Shown: piece after piece, positions 55,059 through 64,000 of the stretch
Position numbering within the stretch: the first letter of the stretch is position 1
Layout of the letters: each line of letters begins with the position of its first letter
The notes under the pieces: generated by a model
Seen by the model: the letters and a program-made list of their open reading frames with translations, nothing else
Database searches by the model: none
What the model was told of the DNA's origin: nothing
Origin: Gigaspora margarita
Taxonomy: Eukaryota > Glomeromycota > Glomeromycetes > Diversisporales > Gigasporaceae
Direction: 5' to 3'
Assembly: GCA_009809945.1 (NCBI GenBank)
Contig: WTPW01001144.1
Location: 1-64,000 of the forward strand
DNA: 64,000 nt
Made by a program: the position numbers and the translations under genes

Positions 55059-56171
55059 TCATGATATTTCTAATTCTTTTCGTTGTATCCATACTTTTTC
55101 TCCAATATCAAAAGTTTCTTCTTTTATTTTCTTATCGAAATATTTCTTCTGTTTTTCTTGAGATTTTCTCGTGTTTTCTCTAGCTTCTTCTTGTAACATT
55201 GGTAATTTTTCTATTAATTCATAAGCACGTTGGAGTAAACTGTCTTGTATATCTATTTCTGTATCTATATTGTCCACAGGGTGTACTGGAATAAGAGCTT
55301 CTATAGGTAAGGTAGCTTGTCTTCCATAGACCAATTGAAAGGGTGTATATCCAGTAGTAGCATGCCTTTTTGTTCGATAGGCTAAGAGGACAGCAGGTAT
55401 GTGTAAATCCCAGTCATCATCTTCTTTTACTTTTGCAAGAGATTCACATAATGTTCGGTTAAGTCTTTCAACCATTCCATTTGTCTGTGGGTGGTATGGT
55501 GAAGAGAATTTATGTTTAATAAGAAACTTTTCACATAATATCCGGATAGTTTCACTAATAAAGTTTCTTCCTTGGTCTGAGAGTATAATCTTTGGAGTTC
55601 CATGTCTACAGATAATTTCTTTGAATATAAATTGAGCAAAAGTATTGGCACTGGCATCAGGTACTGCACGGGCTTCTGGCCATCTTGTTAAGTAGTCTGT
55701 AGCAACAATAATATAACGGTTGTTCTTGGCAGTTAGTGGGAGAGGTTCTACAAGGTCAATTCCAACTCTTTCAAAAGCACGTCCTATTTGAATTGGATGA
55801 AGGGGTTCTTTTCTTCTTCCCTTTTGTCTTTTCTGGCATGTCTCGCAAGTCTTTACATATTCTTGAATGTCTCGGTACATCAGATCCCAATAATATCGTT
55901 CAGCTATTTTATAGTACATAGCATCGGTTCCCAAATGTCCAGCAGTGGGATGTTTATGCATCATATAAAGGATCGGTTCCACTTCTGTCCATTTAATAAC
56001 TCTAAAGGGGTGTTCAGCATCTTTTCTATTTCTTTTATATAGGAGATTATGTCTAATTTCAAAATATCTAGCTTGATTAATTAATTGTTTCTTTTGATAG
56101 TCTGTAAATTCTTCTGGTATTTTGTCTGATTCTAAGTAATTATAAAGTTGAATATAGCGATCTAAGTTCAT
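55059..56171 (-). CDS. pol: Integrase region of Ty3/Gypsy fossil 2 pol (370 codons open)
   Basis: Inserts retroelement cDNA into the host genome. Domains in order: HHCC zinc finger (His74, His79, Cys109, Cys112), then the RNase H-fold core with Asp139 (Gly-Ile-Asp-Leu), Asp199 (Leu-Ser-Asp-Gln-Gly) and Glu235 (Met-Val-Glu-Arg-Leu-Asn-Arg), a D-x59-D-x35-E spacing as expected of retroviral-type integrases. His-Pro-Gln-Thr-Asn-Gly precedes the Glu. A Lys/Glu-rich linker follows, and a Gly-Pro-Phe word near 55,025 on the same strand suggests a GPY/F-type C-terminal module, reaching to about 54,880. It is part of a longer pol, so the Met start is not meaningful. The element as a whole is broken. 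Confidence 0.9.
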   Translation of the reverse strand: MNLDRYIQLYNYLESDKIPEEFTDYQKKQLINQARYFEIRHNLLYKRNRKDAEHPFRVIKWTEVEPILYMMHKHPTAGHLGTDAMYYKIAERYYWDLMYRDIQEYVKTCETCQKRQKGRRKEPLHPIQIGRAFERVGIDLVEPLPLTAKNNRYIIVATDYLTRWPEARAVPDASANTFAQFIFKEIICRHGTPKIILSDQGRNFISETIRILCEKFLIKHKFSSPYHPQTNGMVERLNRTLCESLAKVKEDDDWDLHIPAVLLAYRTKRHATTGYTPFQLVYGRQATLPIEALIPVHPVDNIDTEIDIQDSLLQRAYELIEKLPMLQEEARENTRKSQEKQKKYFDKKIKEETFDIGEKVWIQRKELEIS

Positions 56172-56191
56172 GATCTAAATGGTTTATCTGT

Positions 56192-56554
56192 CTATGTTGG
56201 TAGGCGTGATAAAGCATCAACATTAGAGTGAATTTTTCCTGGTTTGTGGAGGATTTCAAAGTTATAGGGTTGGAGTTTAAGAATCCATCGTCCAATTCTT
56301 CCTTTGGGTTCAGCAGAGCGTAGCCATTTCAAGGCAGAGTGGTCTGTAACTAATATAAAGTGGGTAGCGCCTAGATATTTGTGAAAGTGTTCAATAGCCC
56401 AAACTACAGTAGCACATTCTAATTCTGTTGCGCCATAGTTTACTTCTTCTTTTCTTAGACTTTTGCTTGCATATGCGATTGGGTGTTCTTTTCGATTGTG
56501 GTCTAGTTGGCTAAGAGTAGCACCAAATCCATAGTAAGAAGCATCGGTAGCCAA
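56192..56554 (-). pseudogene. pol: RNase H region of fossil 2 pol
   Basis: Removes RNA from the RNA-DNA hybrid during reverse transcription. Thr-Asp-Ala-Ser at the start, Thr-Glu-Leu-Glu in the middle and Val-Thr-Asp-His-Ser-Ala-Leu-Lys-Trp-Leu are the acidic-residue motifs of Ty3/Gypsy RNase H. The segment ends Asn-Val-Asp-Ala-Leu-Ser-Arg, the usual close of the domain, directly before integrase. About 120 residues. Confidence 0.88.
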
Positions 56555-56599
56555 AATAAATGTCTTTCTAAAATCTGGGTAGGCTAATATAGGGGCAGC

Positions 56600-57507
56600 T
56601 GTAAGTCAATTTTTCAATTCTATAAAGGCTTCTTGTTGAACATGGGTCCATTGATAGGGTTCATCTTTTTGTAACAATTGATTTAATGGTTTAGCAATGG
56701 CAGAGAAGTTTTGGATAAATTGTCTATAATATCCAGCTAATCCTAAGAATGAATGAAGTTCAGTTATATTTCGTGGTGGCTGTATCTTTTGAACAGCTTC
56801 TATCTTTGCAGGGTCTGGGGCTATTCCATTAGGTGCGATAATATGTCCTAAGAAAGGTAAACGTTGCATCCAGAAATTATATTTCTCAATATTAAGGCAT
56901 AATCCAGCTTTCTTAATTCTTCGGAATACTTCATTTAAATGTCTAAGGTGGTCATCGAAGGTTCAAGAATATACTATAGTATCGTCTAGATAAACTACTA
57001 CAAACTTCCATGCAATTCCATCATATACTCAGTCCATAAGCCTTTGAAATGTAGCAGGAGCATTACCAAGTCCGAAAGGCATTACATTAAACTCGTAGGT
57101 TCCATAGCGGGTTACAAATGCAGTCTTTTCTTTGTCTCGGGGGTGCATTGCAACTTGCCAGTATCCACTTGCAAGATCCAAAGTAGAAAACCAATGTGAT
57201 CCAGCAAGGGTATCCAACATTTCATCTATGTGAGGTAGAGGGTATGCATCCTTTTAGTAACATTATTAAGCTTTCTATAGTCTACACAAAAGCGTAATTT
57301 TCCATTTTTCTTTTTCACTAGGACGACAGGGGAAGTCCAGGGGCTATCAGAGGGTCGGATAAGTTTATATTTTATCATCTGTTGGATTTCCTCTTTGATA
57401 AACATCTGTTCATTTGGAGGTACCGAGTAAGGTCTAGAGCGAATTGGAGGTACTTCTTCTGTAAAGATACGGTGAGAAACTAAGTCAGTTCTACCTAGTT
57501 CATTCAT
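56600..57507 (-). pseudogene. pol: Reverse transcriptase region of fossil 2 pol
   Basis: Copies element RNA to DNA. Motifs in order on the minus strand: Ser-Pro-Trp-Thr-Ser-Pro-Val-Val-Leu-Val-Lys-Lys-Lys, Phe-Cys-Val-Asp-Tyr-Arg-Lys-Leu-Asn (57,300-57,260), Thr-Leu-Asp-Leu-Ala-Ser-Gly-Tyr-Trp (about 57,170), Met-Pro-Phe-Gly-Leu (about 57,075), Tyr-Leu-Asp-Asp (about 56,985), Phe-Leu-Gly-His (about 56,850) and Phe-Leu-Gly-Leu-Ala-Gly-Tyr-Tyr-Arg (about 56,745). Classic Ty3/Gypsy RT wording. Confidence 0.9.
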
Positions 57508-58025
57508 GTCTGTTGCAAAAATATCTGAAAATTTTTCAAGTAATTGTCTAAATCTATGTCCTTGTTCTGCAGTAAGAGGGCCTATATTTAATGAGATACT
57601 AGGGGTTAGGGTATATTCTTTACAGGGGATAAGGGTGTCTATACTATATACAGGGGTAGGTACTAAGTCTACAAGAGAATGTTCAAGGGGTCTATCTATA
57701 CTATTGTCTGAATCAATAGGTAGTTTGTCATCCTGCCTAGGATTATCTAAAAATTTTGATTGGTAAAAAGGGTTGCAAGAGTATTAGTTCTTTGTTGTTG
57801 ATATTGGGTATCTTGTTGAATAAATTGAAGTAGTCGTTGGTTAAAGGTTTCAAGTTTCTGGACTTGTTGTTGTAGTTGTTCAATGGTCTGATTCTGTAGA
57901 GTAATTCATTGTTGTAATTCTTCTAAAGCATCTATAGTAACAATACTTGGTTTATTTTCCACAGGTTCTTCAATAGGTTCTTCTGGTATAGTTTCTGGCT
58001 CTGGTTCAAATATAGATCATTAGTT
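57508..58025 (-). pseudogene. Region upstream of RT in fossil 2, Gln-rich coiled-coil-like
   Basis: From 58,020 the minus strand reads acidic Glu-Pro-rich peptide, then a Gln/Leu heptad-like segment (57,920-57,790), then a Leu/Pro-rich stretch to RT. No protease or zinc knuckle is visible. Possibly the C-terminal part of gag or a linker of pol. Confidence 0.4.
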
Positions 58026-58226
58026 ATTAGATTAGTTAGTTTGTTTAGTTAGGTACATAGTTTGATCTGCCCACTATCAGTTTATACCTTCTTAATTGGT
58101 GGCAACTGTGAGATTGAACTTTTTAACCCACATGAATCAAGACTTGAGATTGAACTACCAACTCCAAAAACTCTCTTTACAAAAAAACAATTTTTTAGTT
58201 TAGTTTAGTTTAGACTTAACTTCAAA

Positions 58227-59170
58227 ATGTTCGAAATAGCTAATTTCAAACTTGATAGGCCTGTTGAGAAGGAAAGATTACTCCCTCCATATGAACCCCA
58301 AGCTAATGAAAACCTACATGACAACTATAATCAGCCCAGAATCTTTTTTGAGATATTGCCTGAGCCTTCAGGGACATGGTCCAACATGAGGTTCCAGCTG
58401 CTCCTAGAAAAAATAACTGGGCACATGTACAAACCTTCAAAGGAGAAGAAGATAAGGACCCAGTAAAGTGGGTCAGAGCCTTTGAATGAGCCAACAATTG
58501 GGCTAGAGCTAGAAAAATTAAAATTGCTTTAGGGCATCTGGCAGGAATTGCTGCTAGTTGGTATAATAACCAAAAAGACAACCTCCTCTACTGGGATGAT
58601 AATGATAATCCCAAGGATAGTTTGTCTAGTTATTTGTTAAATATTTAACAACCCCAGAAAAAGACATTAGTAGCAGTTATAATTAACCTTGTTGAAACAA
58701 AAATCAAAAGAAAAGATGAACTGATATACATATCAGTTCAAGAAATTATTAAAGAAAATTGACCCAATCGTCAAATACCAGCTGCATACATTATTTGAAT
58801 GTTTATAAAAGGACTCTACAGAAAAATTGCTGCTTTAATATCTGCTGATGACTTCAAAACATTAGATGCCGCTATTGTCAAGACAAGAAAAATAGAGGCT
58901 AGTCAGTACTATGACAATCAGGAACCTACCAATCAAGCCCTTGACAATTTGACAAAAAAAATGCAGCAAATGGCAGTAAATTATAAAAAATTAACTACTG
59001 CCTTATCTGCAAGAGTTGAAACTGTTGGCTCCCAGGCACAATTTGGAACTTATCAGTTCCAAATCTGGTAGTATCCATCCCAGCAAGCAAGAAATAAAGG
59101 AATCATGTGCTATAATTGTAGTGAAGAGAGCATATTTCTAGAAATTGCCTTGCAGAATGATGTCAATCTT
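58227..59170 (+). pseudogene. gag: gag-like region of fossil 3
   Basis: Segments read as capsid (Trp-Val/Arg-Ala-Phe-Glu and helix-rich peptide around 58,470-58,800; Ile-Arg-Met-Phe-Ile-Lys-Gly-Leu near 58,800) followed by a Lys/Gln-rich linker and Cys-Tyr-Asn-Cys-Ser-Glu-Glu near 59,110, a probable CCHC zinc-knuckle relic. Typical Gypsy gag order. Confidence 0.65.
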
Positions 59171-59589
59171 CTCAGAATTTCTTGTCTGCCCAAACTAGAA
59201 ATACTACCCAGTTAAGAAATATCAATATTTGTAATATTATCTCTAATGAGGTTGGACAAGAAGTATATGTCATGAAGAGGCATGAAAGGCCTGAAGCCAA
59301 AACAAATTGGAATGAAAGATTAAGAAAAAGGTTGCTTCTGACCCAAATCAATATACTTCAACACCCCAATCTATGGCTATAGAAGAAATTATTCTAGAAC
59401 TGCTATAAACCCTCTGCCAATACCAGTCAAAGCTACCAATCAGACTTGAAGATGTAGAGAACCTTTAGTTATAGACTTAATTCTCCCATACAATATCGCA
59501 GAAGATCTGCTGAGTCAGCATGCCAATACTATCTACGGACAATTGTTGCAAGTCCCAAAACAGTATAATAATTTGTTACAAGCTTTAAA

Positions 59590-59960
59590 ATGACCTATTA
59601 TCCCCAAACTGAAACCAACCTGGCTGACAATAAACTTGAACCAAGGACCTTCACAGCTAAATATTATGTTAGAGTTAAAAATAACCTGATATTGGCCATT
59701 TTAGATTCTGGGGCTGCCATCAGTATAATATCAATAAAATTAGTAAAAAAAATTGGTTTTACTATCACTGAGCCCTCAAATACAGTAGTTATCACTGCCA
59801 ACAGCATCTGGGAAAGAGCATTAGAAAAACTAGTTGGTGTAAAACTAGCAGTGCAAAGCATACAGATACCTACTGATTTCTAGTTCATTGAAAATTCTAA
59901 TAAAATGATGCTACTAGGGATGGATTGGTTCCAAAAGGTCTGTGCATGGCTCCACTTCGA
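59590..59960 (+). pseudogene. Aspartic protease region of fossil 3
   Basis: Ile-Leu-Asp-Ser-Gly-Ala-Ala-Ile-Ser (59,700-59,725) is the active-site loop of retroelement aspartic proteases; Leu-Leu-Gly-Met-Asp-Trp-Phe (about 59,910) is the conserved C-terminal word. Matches the order seen in fossil 1. Confidence 0.75.
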
Positions 59961-60439
59961 TGAAAAAAAGTTATTTATTTGATACCTAGAGAAAGGTATG
60001 AAAAGCCCTATATACCAATCCAAGGAGGATAAATTAGAACCACCTCAAAGTAAAATTGATGATAATGAAGATTTCTTCAACAACTACGAGGAAGAAAAAG
60101 ACTTGAAGAGGTCAATAGTTACTATACTGATAAATTAGTAAAATTATACACTACTCTTAATGAAGACTACAGTCTGGCAATATATTTAACCCCATGAAAG
60201 AACTTCTAACCCCTAAAAAAAAGTCCAAACTGAACGTATCTGTGAAGAGAAAATTGACCAGTTAGTAGCAGTAGAAGCCCTTATCCAGGAACAAAAAAGA
60301 GAAGCAACATATCTATTAGAAAAATTTAAGAGATTATTTGCTTCTAGTTTAAGTCAATTAGGCCAGTATCACAATGTATAGCATAAAATCGATACCTGGG
60401 ATGCTAGATCCATCAAGCAATCAGCCTACTGAATTGCAC

Positions 60440-61080
60440 CTGATGAACAAAAATTTTAAATAAAGTAATAGAAAGCCTGTTAAAAATGGACTAATTAGTA
60501 AAATCAAGAGTCTATGGACCTCGCCGATAGTAATTGTTCTAAAGAAAAATAGGAAATTCTGGTTATGTATTGATTATTGTAAGCTCAATGCTATAACGAA
60601 AAAGGATGCTTACTCTACCCCAAATTGATGACCTACTAGAAACCTTCAGAAAAGCTGAATGGTTTTCTTCTCTTGACTTGGCCAGTGGATATTGGCAGAT
60701 AAGGATGAAAGAAGAGGACTAAGAAAAGACCGCCTTCATAACTCAGCAGGGCACTTATGCCTTTAATGTGATGCCCTTTGGCCTATGTAATGTCCTAGCA
60801 ACTTTTCAAAGAACAATAAATGATATCCTCTATGAGAATATCAAAAAGAATGTTGTGGTCTACCTCAATAATATAATTATTTACTATAGGACTTACCAAG
60901 ACCATATGATTCACCTCGATACTGTCCTTGCTAAAATTGCTACAGCTGGGTTAAAGTTAGATCCTGAGAAATATGAACTATTTCAGAATAGTATCACCTT
61001 TCACGGACATATAGTAGAAAAATAAGGAATTAGACCCAATAAAGAGAAAGTTTCTAAAGTGAAAAATTTCCCTATATCTA
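60440..61080 (+). pseudogene. pol: Reverse transcriptase region of fossil 3
   Basis: [10 protein letters not shown] (60,670-60,700), Met-Pro-Phe-Gly-Leu (60,768), Ala-Thr-Phe-Gln, and Leu-Asp-Pro-Glu-Lys-Tyr with Phe-His-Gly-His (60,955-61,015) place it in Ty3/Gypsy RT. Confidence 0.8.
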
Positions 61081-61289
61081 TCAATCTATAGCAGTTGCAG
61101 GCTCTTATCAGTCTGGCTTTGTATTACCAGTGGTTTATTTCAAATTTTGCCACTATAGCAATACCTCTATATAAGCTATTAGAAAAGGAGTACAATTTGA
61201 ATAGGGCATTAAGCAGAAAAATGCCTTCCAAAATCTTAAAACCTACCTCATAACTACACTAGTCAAACAGTACCCAGATTTCAACAAAA

Positions 61290-61660
61290 CCTTCTATCTC
61301 TATACCAATGCATCTGAAATAGGTCTTGGTGCTGTATTAGCACAAAAAGATGAAAAAAAGGAGCATGCAATTGCATACACTAGTAAAAGTCTTACCCATT
61401 CCAAAAGAAACTATGCTACCACTGAACTGGAATGTTATACTGTGGTTTGGGCCGTGAAATATTTTTACCAATACTTAGACTACAAACTATTTATTGTAGT
61501 AACTAACCACTCTGCCTTAAAGTGGTTACAATGCTCTGCACTAAAAGGGCGAAGGGCAAGATGAATTCTATGCCTACAACTTTACAATTTTGTTATACTC
61601 TATAGGGCAGGACAAATTCATTAAAATGCAGATGCCTTATCCTGAATAGTAAAAGAATTT
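61290..61660 (+). pseudogene. pol: RNase H region of fossil 3
   Basis: Leu-Tyr-Thr-Asn-Ala-Ser, Ala-Tyr-Thr-Ser-Lys-Ser-Leu, Thr-Glu-Leu-Glu-Cys-Tyr-Thr-Val-Val-Trp-Ala and Asn-His-Ser-Ala-Leu-Lys-Trp-Leu follow the Ty3/Gypsy RNase H pattern, ending Asn-Ala-Asp-Ala-Leu-Ser. Close in wording to the fossil 2 domain. Confidence 0.78.
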
Positions 61661-62740
61661 TCACAAAAAGAAGTCAAGAATGAGGTAGTTAATTTCTACC
61701 AAAAAGTAGCAGATATAGGGATGCTGCAAAAGAACCCAATCACAGGAATGAAGTAGAAGTCTCTAAGGCAATTGCCCAAGAATATTTAACAGAAGAATTA
61801 GATTACGAAATAAAAGGGACCGAATGGACCAATCATTCTGAATAGATGAATTGGAAAGCAGAAAGTGATAATAGAGTGAGTGATACTGAATACTCCTATG
61901 AGGATTATGAAAGAAATGACTCTGGGTACTCAGTGAAGAATATGAATGGGAACTTACCAATAGCTTTTTGGAACAAGAGAGGCTACAGAAGCTCTATAGC
62001 AATTAGCACAAGAATTATGCCAAGAGTTAACATGGAATAGGCTGAACAACTCTAATACATCTATTGTCTCAAACTTTAATAAAGAAGCAGCACCACAATT
62101 TATAGAAATTGATAAAGTGTACCTTATCAACATACCTCGATGGAGAGACCCAGTTACTGGCTTAAAATTTGAAAAGGAAATTGATCATGAAGCTGCTACC
62201 TGGAGGAATTCTTCCTTTACCTAAAATCAAGCCAGGTGGGATTGTAGCACTAGTGCAGACTTGTGCCCTGTATGAATATTGATTCTAATGAATGGGCACA
62301 ACTCTCTGATGAGTACACCAATTAGAAGACCGATGATAGTATATAGAAAAAAAGGAAAATATCAGTAAAAATAAACAAAGAACTGAATACAGAAAAAAAC
62401 AATTATATGTAATATTTAAATAAAATAAAATAAAATAAAATAAAAAAAAAGAAAAGAAAAAGAGACTAAAACAGACCTGATAATAGAGTTTGGATAATCA
62501 GGATGAGATAGCACGAGTTGTGGGGCCCTATTTGCAAAAAGAAAGCACTATCCACAAAAACAAACAATTTAGTAGAGAAACTATAAGCAGAATCAAGAGA
62601 AGAATAGTAGCCAAACCAAATCAATACCTATTAAGAACCAAGACAAACCTAATAATAGAAAGAAAAAGAGTCAAAGAGAATCTGATGACAAAACTATAAG
62701 CACCATTAGGAAACGTCATATAGTTGATAAAAATTAAGCT
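61660..62740 (+). pseudogene. Unrecognised tail region of fossil 3
   Basis: Acidic Glu/Ser/Tyr-rich peptide at 61,840-62,040, a Trp-Arg-Asp-Pro-Val-Thr-Gly-Leu-Lys-Phe-Glu segment at about 62,140-62,200, an (AAAAT)n tract at 62,420-62,460 and a basic 69-codon frame at 62,490-62,699. No integrase motif was found. I do not know the role of these pieces. Confidence 0.3.
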
Positions 62741-62747
62741 TCACCAC

Positions 62748-63470
62748 TAGTGATACGGGTTGACCCCGGCCCAACGGCTGGGTCGATGGGCGGGTCGACC
62801 CTCAGCCCGCACCTTTGTGGGCCGGGCCAGTTGGTAAAGAACTGTTAAAATCAATTCTCTTCCAAAGCATATTTCAGGCTAGAGAATAAATAAAAATCGG
62901 CTAGTCGTTTATAGTAATGTAATTATTTGGGTGTAGACTTGGTAAATAGCGAATATAATCTAAGTATCAGAATAGGACCCGGATAATACTAAAAAGGTAC
63001 AATTACTAAAACCGTACATGTTTTTATTAAATTTGTCTATTTTTTTGGCGCAAACCTTTCTAAATTTTGGTCAAATTAAAATTTAATTTTTATTTTTGCC
63101 AGAATTAAAAAAAGTTNGGGCCAAAAAGGTGGACAAAATGTCTGAAATTTTACTATTAACTCACCTCGTACCTCTTTTAGTATTATCCGGGGTCCTATCA
63201 GAATGTTCGGAGTATAGACAATCAATCAACATAAAATACTAACATGCTGGAATTTTTCTCAAGAACAAAAAGAATAAAAATTAAATAATTTAATGTCACT
63301 AGAATACGACGAAAAACTATCTAATGGCCTTTTACATGTTTAATATAGATAAATGTTGACTGATTCTGATCAGAAAAAATTACACTAGCAAAAGGTCGGC
63401 CCGGTCGACCAGCCTGTGCTTTTTTGGGATCGACCTCGGCCCACGATTTTTTCATCGACCCGTATCACTA
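62748..63470. mobile_element. hAT-like element, 723 bp, GC-rich ends, near-exact 8-bp TSD
   Basis: Ends TAGTGATACGGGTTGACC and, inward from 63,470, TAGTGATACGGGTCGATG. Flanks TTCACCAC (62,740-62,747) and TTCACCCC (63,471-63,478) agree at 7 of 8. The first and last 80 bases are GC-rich, with CGGGTCGACC, CGGCCCA and GGGCCGGGCC words in both orientations; the middle is AT-rich. No coding. Contains the AGGACC MITE at 62,974-63,196. Confidence 0.85.
62974..63196. mobile_element. AGGACC-family MITE, 223 bp, exact 8-bp TSD
   Basis: Ends AGGACCCGGATAATACTAAA and, inward from 63,196, AGGACCCCGGATAATACT. ATCAGAAT flanks both exactly (62,966-62,973; 63,197-63,204). Nested in the 723-bp hAT-like element, so it is the younger of the two. 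Confidence 0.9.
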
Positions 63471-64000
63471 TTCACCCCATGTCAGAGAAAGGCAAGCTAC
63501 CTACAGCTCTCCAGAACTACTGATATGGCTTCCAGCATTACTTCAAAAAATTTCTGCAAGATTGGATTGGATTTGTAAAGCATACCGCACATGTTGCAGG
63601 TTTATAAGAAGAGCCAGTAGTAGTATCTTAGAAGATATTCACAAGGATAGATATTACTATAAAATTAGAGTTAAAAAGAATGAACGTAAAGCATTCAAAT
63701 ATTTTCAAAAAATTTGCTAATATATGAAGAATGCTTCAAGTTGGTGTTTGCTATAACAAAGGAATTGGCATTGAAAAAAAATATATTTAAAAACCTAAAA
63801 TCTGACAGTAAATCAAATCCAGTCCAGGTTGTCAGTGTTTTGGTACAAAGAAGTACGTATGACACATATTGCACTAGAACAAATACAGAAAGGTATTATT
63901 GTATACTAAAGGTCTACTTGGAAGGCTATTGTATAATCACTATATGATTTTTTCTAATGTACAAGCTAAAACGAGTTGGCAAGAAAACATATTTCAAATA
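63471..64000 (+). other. Unassigned stretch to window end
   Basis: A 98-codon plus frame (63,424-63,720) starts inside the neighbouring transposon end and continues as a basic peptide with Arg-Leu-Asp-Trp-Ile and Lys-Ala-Phe-Lys-Tyr-Phe. A 77-codon frame follows (63,714-63,947). Not recognised; could be the continuation of fossil 3 or unrelated. Confidence 0.25.

Larger units (their letters stand above)
53448..58025 (-). mobile_element. Ty3/Gypsy fossil 2 (minus strand), fairly young
   Basis: Order on the minus strand: glutamine-rich coiled-coil-like segment (58,020-57,780), pre-RT region, reverse transcriptase (57,507-56,600), RNase H (56,554-56,192), integrase (56,171-54,880), an extra frame (54,727-54,030), polypurine tract and 3' LTR (54,015-53,448). 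RT-RNase H-integrase order marks Ty3/Gypsy. It is broken, with roughly eight to twelve breaks over pol. Frames are longer and motifs clearer than in fossils 1 and 3, so it is probably the youngest of the three. The 5' LTR, gag and protease are not seen; its 5' side abuts fossil 3. Confidence 0.85.
58026..62740 (+). mobile_element. Ty3/Gypsy fossil 3 (plus strand)
   Basis: A primer-site-like TTGGTGGCAACTGTG at 58,095 is followed by gag (58,227-59,170), aspartic protease (59,590-59,960), RT (60,440-61,080), RNase H (61,290-61,660) and an unrecognised tail to 62,740. Ty3/Gypsy by domain wording. Broken, with some two dozen breaks or more, hence older than fossil 2. Neither LTR is recognised; integrase motifs are not visible. 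It stands head-to-head with fossil 2. Confidence 0.8.

Overview
The window is very AT-rich eukaryotic DNA packed with transposable elements. No host protein gene, rRNA or tRNA gene was recognised with confidence. The composition, the Ty3/Gypsy-type pol fragments, the many terminal-inverted-repeat (TIR) elements with 8-bp or TA target duplications, and the scattered TTAGGG/CCCTAA words suggest a TE-rich early-diverging fungus. An arbuscular mycorrhizal fungus (Glomeromycotina) is my best guess, by inference only.

Layout. 0-4.6 kb: TTTCGAAA palindromes, a hAT-like MITE inside a GC-rich GGGTCACCC block, several long palindromes, and TA-flanked MITEs. 4.96-7.82 kb: a TTAA-flanked element with triplicated inverted ends, holding a 1.2-kb tRNA-promoter-like retroposon (long SINE). 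7.8-10.8 kb: low-complexity and degenerate repeats. 10.84-15.34 kb: a 4.5-kb hAT-like element with an exact 8-bp duplication, carrying a satellite, a second long SINE and a TA-flanked element. 15.6-34.3 kb: an old Ty3/Gypsy fossil scattered among many later insertions. 34.3-39.0 kb: non-coding repeats, an assembly-suspect duplication, and a 702-bp element in one copy of a tandem duplication. 39.04-45.68 kb: a 6.6-kb element with hAT-type ends and an exact 8-bp duplication but no visible transposase. 45.7-53.4 kb: palindromes and dispersed foldback repeats. 53.45-58.03 kb: a minus-strand Ty3/Gypsy fossil with one LTR and long pol reading frames. 58.1-62.7 kb: an older plus-strand Ty3/Gypsy fossil, head-to-head with it. 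62.75-63.47 kb: a GC-ended hAT-like element with another MITE nested in it.

Three things stand out. (1) Many independent elements can be delimited to the base by exact target duplications; two insertions are confirmed by an uninterrupted paralogous site within the window. (2) At least five MITEs share AGGACC ends and 8-bp duplications, a coherent family. (3) A short internal sentence (roughly ATYMAAATCGG.CTAGTAGWT..NGAGATAT) recurs in otherwise unrelated foldback families with different ends and target sites. That is the most interesting unexplained signal here.
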